A stretch of 54,326 nt of DNA from a virus, in IMG/VR virus record IMGVR_UViG_3300051215_000040, positions 1 to 54,326 of that record. One strand, written 5' to 3'. A program made the position numbers and the translations under genes. Each line of letters begins with the position of its first letter. Within the stretch, counting starts at the first letter, position 1. This document shows, piece by piece, positions 7,042 through 16,059 of the stretch. The notes below the pieces were generated by a model, which was not told the DNA's origin, did not search any database, and was given only the letters and a program-made list of their open reading frames with translations.

Positions 7042-9474
7042 ATGCCCAATACCCCATCCCTTCTTTCCGTCTCGCCTTACTCCCGCGCAATTGCTCGCGA
7101 GATGTACCCGGGGCAAATGGGCCAAGATGATCAACAAGACGCCGCGCGCCACATGCTGGCCGCTGGCACCATGGCTCGAAAGTACGGCCCGACGGTTGCT
7201 GACCTGGCTGGCAAGGCGCACGAGTACTCCACGTCTCCGTTGCGCGCTTTGATGACGCTGATCGGTCGCGGCCAGATGCCGCCCGACTACGAGCAGGACA
7301 TGCACAACAACGCGCTGGGCATTGAGCTGGCGCGGCGTGCGAAGTCGCAGCGTGAGCTTGAGGACTTGATCCAGTCTGCCGCCGAGCGCCCGGCCACCAC
7401 TCGAACCGAGGGGCGTCCCTGGGTGAACAAGGCCAAGGGTGGCGAGGTGAGCGCCGACGAGCTGAACCGCCCATTCATTGGCTACCGCTCCGCTGGCCGC
7501 CGCCCCGAGTCTCAGCAAGACCGCCGCGCTGCGGCCGATGCGCCCCTGTCCGCGCTGCGTGGCATGGTCTCCGGCGTGCTGGGTGCGCCAGGCGACATTG
7601 AGTCGCTGATCCGCATGCTCCCCGGCCTGTCTGAGCGCACGGTGCTGCCCACATCCGAGGACGTGGAAAAGCGCCTGCCGATGCCCGAGCTGAACCAGAC
7701 GCCAACAGGTAAAGCGTTCACCACCGCCGGCCAGCTTGGCGGCGGCTTCTACACCGGACCCGGTGCACCGCTGCGTGCGGTCGCCGCGTTGCCGTCGGCT
7801 GTCTCGCGTGCTGGGCGGGACTTCGCTATGGCCGCTGGGCAGCCTGCCGTGAACGTGGTGAAACCCAAGGGCGGCAACTGGCTGGCGGGGAGCGTGGAGC
7901 GTTCGATTGAGCCGATGAAGACGCGAGTTATTGGCCAGGACCCAGCCAGTCGACTGCGTGACCTTGATGCGGCTTACGCGCAAAACGTCGAGGCTGGTGT
8001 CGCAATGGACCCTGCTGTTTTTGCAAGAGAGCGTGCGCGTCTTGAGCCTGAAGTGGCCATGAACCGCTGGCTTGAGTCCAAGCTGGGCAAGTACATGCGC
8101 AACGAGATGGCCACGCCAGAAGACCCGCTGCGGGCTTTGGCTGAGCGAGGTGTGATGCATTACGAGCCAACCCCAACCGGCTACAGCCTTGTTGTTCCTC
8201 GACTTTCAGCTGGTTTTCCAGAAGAAGGTATGGCCACATCACCGCTGGCCAAGAGCTGGGAAGGCCGTGCCGACACATTTGTCAACAAGCTGCTCGCATC
8301 CGACATGACAAGCGGCTATTACCCGAAAGCCGTTGAGGAAAACCCCTGGCTACTCAAAGTCCCGCCAGAGACACGTGTCTACGAAATGCTGAGCGGAGCT
8401 GGCGACGACTTGGGCTTCCGCCACCTTGCCGACGAGCTTCGCAACGCCGTTAATCCCGATTCGGGACTTCCTGCAAACCTGCGCCTGAAGTACCAGGACC
8501 TGGAGAAAGTCACCGTGCCCCAGGCCGTCGAGCGCGTGGCCAAGATCAACGAGTGGCGCGCGGCGCAAAAGGCTGAGGCCGACATGGCCCGTGCCATGGG
8601 CCCGGCAACGCAGGTAGTCAAGGAGTACCCCGAGCAGGGCTTCAAGTGGGTTGAGCTGCGCGCGCCCAAAGAAACAGGCCGCAAGATCAGCGTCGAGAAA
8701 TCCGAGATGGATTTGCCGCCGGACATGGACCAGCGTCAGATGCGCGAAGTTGCCGAGGACATGGCATTTGACGAGGGTCTTGATGAGGGCACGCAAGCGT
8801 TTGACGATTTTGTGCGCGACATGATGACCGACTTCAACCGCAAAAAGAAGGTCGAGATGGACGAGTCCTACAAAGCCCTGGAGGACGCGCTGAAATACGA
8901 GGGCGAGACCATGGGCCACTGCGTCGGCGGCTACTGCCCGGACGTGGTCGAGGGCCGGTCCAAGATTTTCAGCCTGCGCGACAAGAAGGGCCAGCCTCAC
9001 GTGACGATTGAAGTTGCGCCTCGAAACATCACATCCGAGGAGGCAATCAAAATGGCCATAAGCGAAGGTCTGCCAGAAAAAGGAATGGAGACTTTTAACC
9101 GGGTTGCTGAAATCATGGGTAGTGGCGACTTTATGCGCCAAGACATCGTCCAGATCAAAGGCAAGGCCAACCGCGCACCCAACCCCGAGTACTTGCCGGC
9201 CGTGCAAGACTTTGTGCGCAGCCAGAACTGGAGCAACGTCGGCGACCTGAAAAACACCGGCCTTGTCGACCTGCAGCAAATGGGCGTCCCAGCAGAGATG
9301 CGTGGTGGCCAGCGGTTCGTCACTGAGGACGAGTACAAGGACATCGTGCGCAAAAACGCGGAAGGCTTCGCCGAAGGCGGCCTGGTCGGTGGTGCAAATT
9401 CCCCCACACTTGACTTCGACCCGGCTAGAATCGACACCATCGTGGGCGAGCTCCACGCCCTTAATGCAGGCTGA
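7042..9474 (+). CDS. Large phage protein with PcfJ-like HCVGGY domain
   Basis: The start is set at the ATG at 7042, just after the HNH stop; an in-frame ATG at 6964 lies inside the HNH gene. The 810-residue product has an N-terminal DAARHMLAAG...KAHEY...DMHNNALGIELA region (about 35-110) reminiscent of DUF6973-type His/Asn domains. A low-complexity middle follows, then a PcfJ-like motif MGHCVGGYCPDVVEGRSKIF near 624 leading into PHVTIEV. Short KGGEV and AEGGL motifs appear near 134 and the C-terminus. PcfJ-type domains occur in plasmids and phages without known biochemistry. Its position between terminase and portal suggests a virion or head-associated role, or a polyvalent protein delivered with the DNA (inference). 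Confidence 0.8.
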   Translation: MPNTPSLLSVSPYSRAIAREMYPGQMGQDDQQDAARHMLAAGTMARKYGPTVADLAGKAHEYSTSPLRALMTLIGRGQMPPDYEQDMHNNALGIELARRAKSQRELEDLIQSAAERPATTRTEGRPWVNKAKGGEVSADELNRPFIGYRSAGRRPESQQDRRAAADAPLSALRGMVSGVLGAPGDIESLIRMLPGLSERTVLPTSEDVEKRLPMPELNQTPTGKAFTTAGQLGGGFYTGPGAPLRAVAALPSAVSRAGRDFAMAAGQPAVNVVKPKGGNWLAGSVERSIEPMKTRVIGQDPASRLRDLDAAYAQNVEAGVAMDPAVFARERARLEPEVAMNRWLESKLGKYMRNEMATPEDPLRALAERGVMHYEPTPTGYSLVVPRLSAGFPEEGMATSPLAKSWEGRADTFVNKLLASDMTSGYYPKAVEENPWLLKVPPETRVYEMLSGAGDDLGFRHLADELRNAVNPDSGLPANLRLKYQDLEKVTVPQAVERVAKINEWRAAQKAEADMARAMGPATQVVKEYPEQGFKWVELRAPKETGRKISVEKSEMDLPPDMDQRQMREVAEDMAFDEGLDEGTQAFDDFVRDMMTDFNRKKKVEMDESYKALEDALKYEGETMGHCVGGYCPDVVEGRSKIFSLRDKKGQPHVTIEVAPRNITSEEAIKMAISEGLPEKGMETFNRVAEIMGSGDFMRQDIVQIKGKANRAPNPEYLPAVQDFVRSQNWSNVGDLKNTGLVDLQQMGVPAEMRGGQRFVTEDEYKDIVRKNAEGFAEGGLVGGANSPTLDFDPARIDTIVGELHALNAG

Positions 9475-9479
9475 CAGAC

Positions 9480-12002
9480 ATGGCTGACGAACTTCTGAAC
9501 AACGGCGAAGACGAAAACCCCAGCGAGGACGATCAGCGCGGCGAGTCCGTCTCCCTGCCTGACGAGGACCTGGAGGTCGAGGACACCGAGGACGGCGGCG
9601 CCGTCATTCGGATGACCAACGAGCGCGACGTGGCCGACAAGAAAGCCCACTTCGCCAACATCGTCGACGAGGTCGATCGCAGCATGCTCAGCGACGCCGT
9701 GGTCGACCTGCTCGACAAGATCGAGCGCGACAAGGACGCCCGCTCCAAGCGCGACAAGCTCTACGAGGAAGGCCTGCGCCGCACCGGCCTGGGCGACGAT
9801 GCCCCGGGCGGCGCTCAATTCTCAGGCGCCAACAAGGTTGTGCACCCGATGCTGGTCGAGGCCTGCGTCGACTTCAGCGCCCGCTTCATGAAGGAGGTGT
9901 TCCCGCCTTCCGGCCCGGTCAAGTCCAAAATTCTGGGCGAGGTCGAGCCCGAGAAGCTGGAAAAAGCGCGCCGCAAGGCCGAGTTCATGAACTGGCAGAC
10001 CACGCAGCAGATGCCTGAGCTGCGCGGCGAGCTCGAGCAACTCTCGACGCAGCTGCCCCTGGGCGGCGGCCAGTACTTGAAGCTCATGTGGTCCCCGCAG
10101 TGGAATCGCCCGACGGCTGAGTTCATCGCCATCGACGACATTTACCTGCCGTTTGCGGCCACCAACTTCTACTCCGCTGAGCGCAAGACGCACGTTCAGT
10201 ACGTCACCAAGGCCGAGTTCAACCGCCGTATGAAGGCGGGCATGTACGCCGAGGTTGACATTGGCTCGCCCGACCAGATCGAGTTCAGCAAGGCCACGAT
10301 CGCCAACGACAAGATCGAAGGCCGCGAGGACACCAGCTACAACGAGGACGGCCTGCGGACCATCTTCGAGATTTACACCCACCTGGACTTCGGTGACGGC
10401 ATGGAGCCGTACATCATCAGCATCGACAAGTCCACGCGCATGGCTCTTGGCCTGTACCGCAACTGGGAGCCAGAGGACAAGCGCCGCAAGGAGCTGGACT
10501 GGATTGTCGAGTTCCCGTTCGTGCCATGGCGCGGCGCTTACCCGATCGGCCTGACCCACATGATCGGCGGCCTGTCGGGCGCAGCCACCGGCGCGCTGCG
10601 TGCGTTGCTGGACTCGGCTCACATCCAAAACATCCCGACGCTCTTGAAGCTCAAGGGCGGGCCTGGTGGCCAAACGATCAACGTGCAGCCAACCGAGGTG
10701 GTCGAGATCGAGGGCGGCGCTCTCGTCGACGACATTCGCAAGCTGGCCATGGCGCTGCCGTTCAACGGCCCATCGCCCACGCTGTTCCAGCTGCTCGGCT
10801 TCCTGGTGGACGCCGGAAAGGGCGTGGTGCAGACCTCGTTCGAGAAGCTCGCCGACCAAAACCCCAACGCTCCTGTCGGCACCACGCTGGCGCTGATCGA
10901 GCAGGGCATGGTGGTGTTCAGCTCCATCCACTCGCGCCTGCACAACTCGATGGCCCGCGTGTTCCAGATCCTGCACCGGATCAACAGCGCGTACCTGACC
11001 GAGGAAGACATCGAGGCCATGGAAAACGGCCTGGACGTCAAGCCAGAGGACTTCGACGGCCCGATGGACGTTGTGCCTGTGAGCGACCCCGCCATCTTCA
11101 GCGAGGCTCAGCGCTTCGCTCAGGTGCAGGCCGTGCAGCAGCGCGCGGCGGCCATGCCGCAGATGTACGACCTGCGCAAGGTCGAGGAAATGTTCCTGCG
11201 CAACTTGAAGCTCAGCCCAGACGACGTGCTGCAGCCCGAGCCTGGCCAGGACGACGTTGACCCGGTGAGTGAGAACGTGGCCGCCTCGATGGGCCGCCCG
11301 ATTTACGTGCTGCCCAAGCAGGACCACGTGGCGCACATTCAGACGCACTTGGCTTTCCTGAAGTCGCCGATCTTTGGCATGAACCCGGCGATCATCAAGA
11401 CGTACATTTACCCGATGGCGCAGCACCTGCGTGACCACCTGTTGAACTTTTACCTCACGCAAGCCCACGAGGCCGTGCAGCGCGCCGAGCGCGAGAAGCT
11501 GATCAGCAGCGACGCCGAGCAGCAAGTGCGCGTGATCTTGAAGGTCCAGCAGATCATCGAGCAACAGCTGGCCAACTTTGCGCAGGACCTGGCCAAGATC
11601 GACGAGATGGCGCAGCAGTTTGCACCGCAGCCGCCGCAGATGCCGCAGGACAAGAGCATGGAGATTGCCCAGCTCAACGCGCAGGTGCAGCAGCTGGCTT
11701 TAAATCAGCGCGCTCAGTCCGACGCACAGCGCCAGCAGATCGAGCAAGCCAAGCTGGTACAAAAGCAGCAATCCGATCAGCTGGCCCTGGCCGACAAGCA
11801 GCAGTCGCGTGCCGAAGACCTGCAGCGCGAGCAACTGCGCCAGGCCTCGGAAAACGAGCGCACAGCGGCAGAGATCGACGCTAAGCTGACGATGAACGAC
11901 GCGGACAACGCCACGGCCATGCGCCTGGCCGCTGCCGAAATCGCATCCGGCGAGAAGGTGGCTGTCAGCACCGGTACCGGCATCAACCCAGGCACACGTT
12001 AA
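9480..12002 (+). CDS. Portal protein (head-tail connector)
   Basis: The 840-residue product begins five bases after the previous stop. After an acidic N-terminus (about 1-50), a conserved head region contains QFSGANKVVHPMLVEACVDF and PLGGGQYLKLMWSPQWNRP. The C-terminal third is a Gln-rich helical tail (about 690-840) like the barrel extension of podovirus portals. The portal forms the dodecameric ring through which DNA enters and leaves. Order terminase-portal-scaffold-capsid supports this strongly. Confidence 0.9.
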   Translation: MADELLNNGEDENPSEDDQRGESVSLPDEDLEVEDTEDGGAVIRMTNERDVADKKAHFANIVDEVDRSMLSDAVVDLLDKIERDKDARSKRDKLYEEGLRRTGLGDDAPGGAQFSGANKVVHPMLVEACVDFSARFMKEVFPPSGPVKSKILGEVEPEKLEKARRKAEFMNWQTTQQMPELRGELEQLSTQLPLGGGQYLKLMWSPQWNRPTAEFIAIDDIYLPFAATNFYSAERKTHVQYVTKAEFNRRMKAGMYAEVDIGSPDQIEFSKATIANDKIEGREDTSYNEDGLRTIFEIYTHLDFGDGMEPYIISIDKSTRMALGLYRNWEPEDKRRKELDWIVEFPFVPWRGAYPIGLTHMIGGLSGAATGALRALLDSAHIQNIPTLLKLKGGPGGQTINVQPTEVVEIEGGALVDDIRKLAMALPFNGPSPTLFQLLGFLVDAGKGVVQTSFEKLADQNPNAPVGTTLALIEQGMVVFSSIHSRLHNSMARVFQILHRINSAYLTEEDIEAMENGLDVKPEDFDGPMDVVPVSDPAIFSEAQRFAQVQAVQQRAAAMPQMYDLRKVEEMFLRNLKLSPDDVLQPEPGQDDVDPVSENVAASMGRPIYVLPKQDHVAHIQTHLAFLKSPIFGMNPAIIKTYIYPMAQHLRDHLLNFYLTQAHEAVQRAEREKLISSDAEQQVRVILKVQQIIEQQLANFAQDLAKIDEMAQQFAPQPPQMPQDKSMEIAQLNAQVQQLALNQRAQSDAQRQQIEQAKLVQKQQSDQLALADKQQSRAEDLQREQLRQASENERTAAEIDAKLTMNDADNATAMRLAAAEIASGEKVAVSTGTGINPGTR

Positions 12003-12021
12003 TTTTCATAAGGAGCACACC

Positions 12022-12159
12022 ATGAGCGACAAACCCACCCAAGGCACAGTGCCAATGACCGGCGCGCTGGTCAAGCAACACCACCGCATGGCCGCTGGCC
12101 AGCCCGTGACCGGCCAGACCCTGCCGGCCGCACCCTCGATGCCAAAGACGCCCTGCTGA
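12022..12159 (+). CDS. Very small hypothetical protein (45 aa)
   Basis: This short frame has a good ribosome site (AAGGAG at 12010-12015) seven bases before the ATG. It encodes 45 residues rich in Pro, Gln and Thr and ends in a TGATG overlap with the next gene. No family recognised. The ribosome site and coupling are the main evidence that it is real. Confidence 0.6.
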   Translation: MSDKPTQGTVPMTGALVKQHHRMAAGQPVTGQTLPAAPSMPKTPC

Positions 12160-12356
12160 TGGCAGTCGAGGACCGCCTGCTCGGAAAGCTCAAAGCTGAC
12201 CAGCAGGCTTTTGCGCTTGAGGCTCTCAAGCGCCCGGTCGATCGCGACGCTTTCGAGTACGGATACCGAGTGGGCATGGTTGCAGGATACGAAGCAGCCA
12301 TCCGAGCCCTGCTCGACCTTCTGGACGACGAGCGCCACGGCGACCGAGACCTGTGA
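12159..12356 (+). CDS. Hypothetical protein (65 aa)
   Basis: It begins in a TGATG overlap with the 45-residue gene. The product is a short helical, charged protein (DAFEYGYRVGMVAGYEAAIR in the middle and an acidic Asp/Glu-rich end). No family known to me. It sits between portal and the GroES-like gene. Confidence 0.65.
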   Translation: MAVEDRLLGKLKADQQAFALEALKRPVDRDAFEYGYRVGMVAGYEAAIRALLDLLDDERHGDRDL

Positions 12357-12431
12357 TTTGCACGGGTCTGTGACGATTTTTTGAGGGTGGCCGCTGTGGC
12401 CGCCGACAACAACTGCTGAAAGGAGCAGAGC

Positions 12432-12827
12432 ATGAGCGAAGCATTGATCGAGGCTTTTCCGGATGCCGACCCAGGCATCACCCCTTTTGGAAGCCGTGTC
12501 CTGGTGCAAATCCGCAGCCCCAAGACCAAAACCGCCTCCGGCATCATCATCGACAACGGCTCGCGTGACACTGAGAAGTGGAACACGCAGGTGGCTAAGG
12601 TGATCAGCGTCGGCGCGTTGGCTTTCAAGAACCGAAACACCATGGACTCCTGGCCCGAGGGCAGCTGGTGCAAGCCGGGCGACTTCGTGCGCGTGGCCAA
12701 GTACGGCGGCGACCGCTGGGAAGTCCCCCTGCCAAACGGCGAGACCGCGCTGTTCGTGATCTTCAACGATCTGGACATCATCGGCCAAGTGACCGGCGAC
12801 CCGCTGGCCATTCGTGCGTTCATCTGA
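12432..12827 (+). CDS. GroES-like co-chaperonin
   Basis: A strong site (AAAGGAG) precedes the ATG. The 131-residue product has a GroES-type beta barrel start ITPFGSRVLVQIRSPKTKT (residues about 16-34), a mobile-loop-like segment SGIIIDNGS, and a C-terminal LFVIFNDLDIIG strand. It is longer than the about 97 residues of bacterial GroES, as is T4 gp31. Such phage proteins cap host GroEL to fold capsid proteins. No GroEL is encoded here, so it must use the host's. Placement beside portal, scaffold and capsid fits. Confidence 0.85.
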   Translation: MSEALIEAFPDADPGITPFGSRVLVQIRSPKTKTASGIIIDNGSRDTEKWNTQVAKVISVGALAFKNRNTMDSWPEGSWCKPGDFVRVAKYGGDRWEVPLPNGETALFVIFNDLDIIGQVTGDPLAIRAFI

Positions 12828-12836
12828 GGGGCCGAC

Positions 12837-13358
12837 ATGCAACGCTACATCGGCACCAAACTGATCAACGCCAAGCCCATGACCCGGGCTGAGTACAACG
12901 CCTTCCGTGGCTGGACCGTTCCGGCTGACGAGAACCCCGACGACGCCGGCTACCTGGTCGAGTACGTTGACGGCGGCAAGGGCAACACCGACCATTACGC
13001 CGGCTATGTGAGCTGGTCGCCCGCTGACGTTTTTGACCGGGCCTACCGTCCGTGCGACGGCATGACGTTTGGCCAGGCGCTCGAAGCCCTCAAAGCTGGC
13101 CAAAAGGTCGCCCGGGCTGGCTGGAATGGCAAGGGGATGTGGCTGTCGCTGTCCTGCGACGGTGAGCGCGAAGTGCCCGCTGAAAACTTCTGGTCACCCC
13201 ACAACGCGCAGTTTGCCCGCGACAACGGCGGCACAGCGATTGTGCTGCCCAGCATCACCATGAAGACGACCAACGCTCAAGGGCGTGTGGCAATCCTGAT
13301 GGGTTGGCTCGCAAGCCAGACCGACATGCTTTGTGAAGACTGGAGGGTAGTGGAATGA
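12837..13358 (+). CDS. Tad2-like (DUF2829) anti-Thoeris protein with extra N-terminal domain
   Basis: The 173-residue product has two parts. Residues about 1-75 form a separate phage domain (KPMTRAEYNAFRGW...GYLVEY...YVSWSP..VF). Residues about 77-173 match the DUF2829/Tad2 fold: MTFGQALEALKAGQKVARAG, W-G-K-MWL, then LPSITMKTTNAQGR and a final EDWRVV. Characterised Tad2 proteins sequester the 1''-3' gcADPR signal of Thoeris defence. Binding here is inferred from family membership. Ten bases separate it from the GroES-like gene and its stop overlaps the next start. Confidence 0.85.
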   Translation: MQRYIGTKLINAKPMTRAEYNAFRGWTVPADENPDDAGYLVEYVDGGKGNTDHYAGYVSWSPADVFDRAYRPCDGMTFGQALEALKAGQKVARAGWNGKGMWLSLSCDGEREVPAENFWSPHNAQFARDNGGTAIVLPSITMKTTNAQGRVAILMGWLASQTDMLCEDWRVVE

Positions 13359-13798
13359 GCACCGACGCACAAATCGAACAGGAAATCCAAGCCAAAGGCA
13401 AGACGGCCGCGCGCATCACGCCTGCGGACATTGAGGCCAACATCGCCAGCGAGCACTACTTCACGGCTGGCGAAGGTGCATGGGCTTGTCGGGTTAACGA
13501 AGGAAAGCCGATGGAGAATTTTCTCCTTCCTGAATCGCTCCGCCTTCTCACATTTTGCGTGCTGGTGCTGCGTAACGGCTTCACCGTCACCGGCGAGTCG
13601 GCCTGCGCCAGTCCTGAGAACTTCGACGCTGAGATCGGCCGTAAGGTTGCCCGCGCCAACGCCGTGCAGAAAATCTGGCCCCTGATGGGCTACGAGCTGC
13701 GCAGCAAGCTGGCCGCCCAAGCCGCTCTCGACGAAGACTTCCCCCTCGGCAAAGCCTGCGCCACATCCGGCGAAGGTTCGTGCGAGGCCTGCCAATAA
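13355..13798 (+). CDS. Phage Gp49-like protein (PF13876 type)
   Basis: It starts in an ATGA overlap with the Tad2-like gene. The 147-residue product carries the family signature LTFCVLVLRNGFTVTGESAC and FDAEIGRKVARANAVQKIWP, followed by a Cys-containing C-terminus (GKACATSGEGSCEAC). Gp49/66-like proteins are frequent in phages and have no established function. Its pairing with a DUF2829 gene is worth noting because both are small accessory proteins within the head module. Confidence 0.85.
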   Translation: MSTDAQIEQEIQAKGKTAARITPADIEANIASEHYFTAGEGAWACRVNEGKPMENFLLPESLRLLTFCVLVLRNGFTVTGESACASPENFDAEIGRKVARANAVQKIWPLMGYELRSKLAAQAALDEDFPLGKACATSGEGSCEACQ

Positions 13799-13816
13799 CC
13801 AAACAAGGAGCTCAAA

Positions 13817-14818
13817 ATGCCAACCCTGAGAGAAGACGACGAGCGTCCAGACGACAACCGTCCCAACAACGAGGAAATCGTCATCGTTGAAGACAAGCCT
13901 GGTGTCAACCAAAACCAGGACAACGACGACGACAACGAAGACGACGCCCGACTTGGCGGCAGCGAAGACGGCGGTGCAGACGACGGCAACGACGCCGAGC
14001 GCGCCGCCATCCGCGAGCGCCGCCGCCTGGAAAAGCTCGAGCGCAAGGACCGCCGCGAGCAGGCGATCAAGCGCGACAAGCTGGAGCTGGACTTCCTGCG
14101 CAAGCGCAATGACGACCTTGAGCGCCGCCTCGGCACCGTCGAGCATCGCACGCACCAGGCTGACCTCTCGCAGATCGACACCCAGATCGCCCAGGCAAAG
14201 AACGAGGCCGAGATGGCCGAGCGCGTCATCGCCAAGGCTGTTGCAGCTGGAAACGGTGACGATGTGGCGCAGGCCATGCGCTACCGCGACCAAGCGATGC
14301 AAAAGGCCAACCAGCTGGCATTTGCCAAGCAGCAGGCCATGGTGCAGCGCCAGCAGGCCAACCAGCCCAAGAACGAAGGCCTGGACGACATGGCCATGCA
14401 CTTTGCCAAGGAGTTCATCACGGAAAACTCGTGGTACGACCCCAAGGGCCAAGACGAGGACAGCGCAATCGTGCTGGCCATCGACGGCGCTTTGCACCGT
14501 GAAGGCTTCCGCCCTGACACCGAGGAGTACTGGGACGAGCTGCGCGACCGCGCCGCCCGACGCATCCCTGAGCGCTTCAAAGCGACCGGCGGTGCCAAGG
14601 ACAGCCAGCGCCAGCAAACCACACCGCCTCGCCAACAACGCGGCGGACCTGCTATCGGCTCTGGCCGTGAGCACGCGCCAACATCAACCCGCACTGAGGT
14701 GTACGTCAGCCCCGAGCGCAAGCAGGCGCTGATTGACGCTGGGGTCTGGGATGATCCAGTGCTTCGCATGAAGTACGTCAAACGCTACGCGGAATATGAC
14801 CGCAACAACCGCGCGTAA
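13817..14818 (+). CDS. Capsid scaffolding protein
   Basis: The 333-residue product has a very acidic, disordered N-terminus (Asp/Asn runs, residues about 5-60). A long charged coiled coil (about 62-200, rich in Arg, Glu, Lys and Gln) follows, then a C-terminal basic tail. This composition and its place between portal and major capsid are typical of podovirus scaffolding proteins, which direct prohead assembly and then leave or are cleaved. A ribosome site AAGGAG precedes the ATG. Confidence 0.85.
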   Translation: MPTLREDDERPDDNRPNNEEIVIVEDKPGVNQNQDNDDDNEDDARLGGSEDGGADDGNDAERAAIRERRRLEKLERKDRREQAIKRDKLELDFLRKRNDDLERRLGTVEHRTHQADLSQIDTQIAQAKNEAEMAERVIAKAVAAGNGDDVAQAMRYRDQAMQKANQLAFAKQQAMVQRQQANQPKNEGLDDMAMHFAKEFITENSWYDPKGQDEDSAIVLAIDGALHREGFRPDTEEYWDELRDRAARRIPERFKATGGAKDSQRQQTTPPRQQRGGPAIGSGREHAPTSTRTEVYVSPERKQALIDAGVWDDPVLRMKYVKRYAEYDRNNRA

Positions 14819-14827
14819 AAAATCGCG

Positions 14828-14855
14828 TTGTGTTTTTCCAAATTCAACCTATAAT
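14828..14855 (+). promoter_or_regulatory. Promoter for the capsid gene group
   Basis: A perfect TATAAT (14850-14855) lies 16 bp after TTGTGT (14828-14833) in a short AT-rich gap between scaffold and the gene at 14884. The predicted transcript would cover the genes at 14884, 15453 and the major capsid and end at the terminator after 16974. This arrangement would boost capsid over scaffold. Confidence 0.6.
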
Positions 14856-14883
14856 TTTTCCCAATCGCTGAAAGGAGCGAGAA

Positions 14884-15414
14884 ATGTCCGACGAACGCTT
14901 AAAGAAATCCGCTGGTGACAACCGTGAGAATCGTGCGATGGTAGATCGCGCGGCAACAGAATCACGCGCCCTGTCCGATGATGAGCGGGTTGAAATGTTC
15001 CGACAGCAGTTCCACCAGTCCTCACTTCCGGACTTACCAAAACTCGACGGCTGGCATTGCTGCTGGCTGACCACTGCGAATCCACGCGACTCCATCCACA
15101 TGCGTATGCGTCTGGGTTACGAGCCTTTGAAGCCAAGCGACGTGCCTGGCTGGGACTATGTCACCCTCAAGACCGGTGACTGGCAAGGCTTCATTGGTGT
15201 CAATGAGATGCTTGCTTTCAAGCTCCCCATGAGTTTGTACGAAAAGTACATGCAGGAAGCTCACCACGACGCGCCAATGCGCGAAGAGGAAAAGCTGACT
15301 GACACGGCGGAGTTCATGGAGCAGCAAGCTCGCGCGTCTGGATCACGCATGGATGCGGGTGACGGTATGACGGAAATTGGGCAAAGACGGTCCGCTCATT
15401 TTGAGCTGACCTGA
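14884..15414 (+). CDS. Conserved phage head-module protein (176 aa)
   Basis: Ribosome site AAAGGAG precedes the ATG. An acidic N-terminus is followed by a conserved core WHCCWLTTANPRDSIHMRMR, LGYEPLK and GVNEMLAFKLPMSLYEKYMQ. Similar proteins sit between scaffold and capsid in many podovirus-like phages and are of unknown function; a minor head or decoration role is plausible from position. First gene behind the 14828-14855 promoter. Confidence 0.8.
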   Translation: MSDERLKKSAGDNRENRAMVDRAATESRALSDDERVEMFRQQFHQSSLPDLPKLDGWHCCWLTTANPRDSIHMRMRLGYEPLKPSDVPGWDYVTLKTGDWQGFIGVNEMLAFKLPMSLYEKYMQEAHHDAPMREEEKLTDTAEFMEQQARASGSRMDAGDGMTEIGQRRSAHFELT

Positions 15415-15452
15415 ACAGTTCAGTCCATTCAACCCCTTAAGGAGTACGCACT

Positions 15453-16046
15453 ATGTCCTCGACTAGCGCACCTTTTGGCTTCCGCGCCTCTTACCACAAC
15501 AGTGGTCAGATGCGTCCGAAAGCCTACACCGTAGCGAGCACCTACGCCGCCAACATTTTCTCGGGTGACCCCGTGAAGTTGACCGACGCTGGTGTGATTC
15601 AACTGGGCACCTCTGACGGCACCCGTTCTGGCACCACCGATGGCGTTACCCTCCTGGGTATCTTCGCCGGCTGCCAGTACAACGACGCCACTGGCCGCCC
15701 CACCATCAGCCCCTTCTGGCCCTCCGGCGTCACCGCGACCAACATCATCGCTTGGGTGTACGACGATCCAGAAACGCTGTTCGATGTGCAGTACAACAAC
15801 CCCTCCGCTGGTACCACCGTGCAAACGGCTGTCGGCGAAGAGTGCGATTGGACTGTCGCCTCGCCTGGTGGCTCGACCCAAACGGGCCTGAGCAACACCT
15901 ACCTCACCGCCATCCAATCCACATCTGGCCAGTTCCAGATCACTGGTTTCGGATACAACATCAACGACTCGCTGACTGACGCTTATGTCACGGCCACTGT
16001 TCGCATCAACGAACACGCCTACAAAGCAGCAGTCAACAGCATCTAA
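15453..16046 (+). CDS. Putative head decoration or minor capsid protein (197 aa)
   Basis: The ATG follows CTTAAGGAG. The product is rich in Thr, Ser, Gly and Asn with a predicted all-beta character (SSTSAPFGFRASYHNSG start, then repeated beta-like segments). No catalytic motif, membrane segment or signal is seen. Proteins with this start just upstream of the major capsid gene are common in related phages and are probably virion structural proteins. Highly regular, GC-rich codons suggest strong expression. Confidence 0.75.
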   Translation: MSSTSAPFGFRASYHNSGQMRPKAYTVASTYAANIFSGDPVKLTDAGVIQLGTSDGTRSGTTDGVTLLGIFAGCQYNDATGRPTISPFWPSGVTATNIIAWVYDDPETLFDVQYNNPSAGTTVQTAVGEECDWTVASPGGSTQTGLSNTYLTAIQSTSGQFQITGFGYNINDSLTDAYVTATVRINEHAYKAAVNSI

Positions 16047-16059
16047 GGAGGGCTGAAAC

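Noticed and set aside
9822-11564. Long antisense open frame (580 codons) opposite the portal gene
   Set aside because: GC-rich codon bias of the plus-strand gene leaves the opposite strand open; there is no ribosome site, and the portal assignment is clear.
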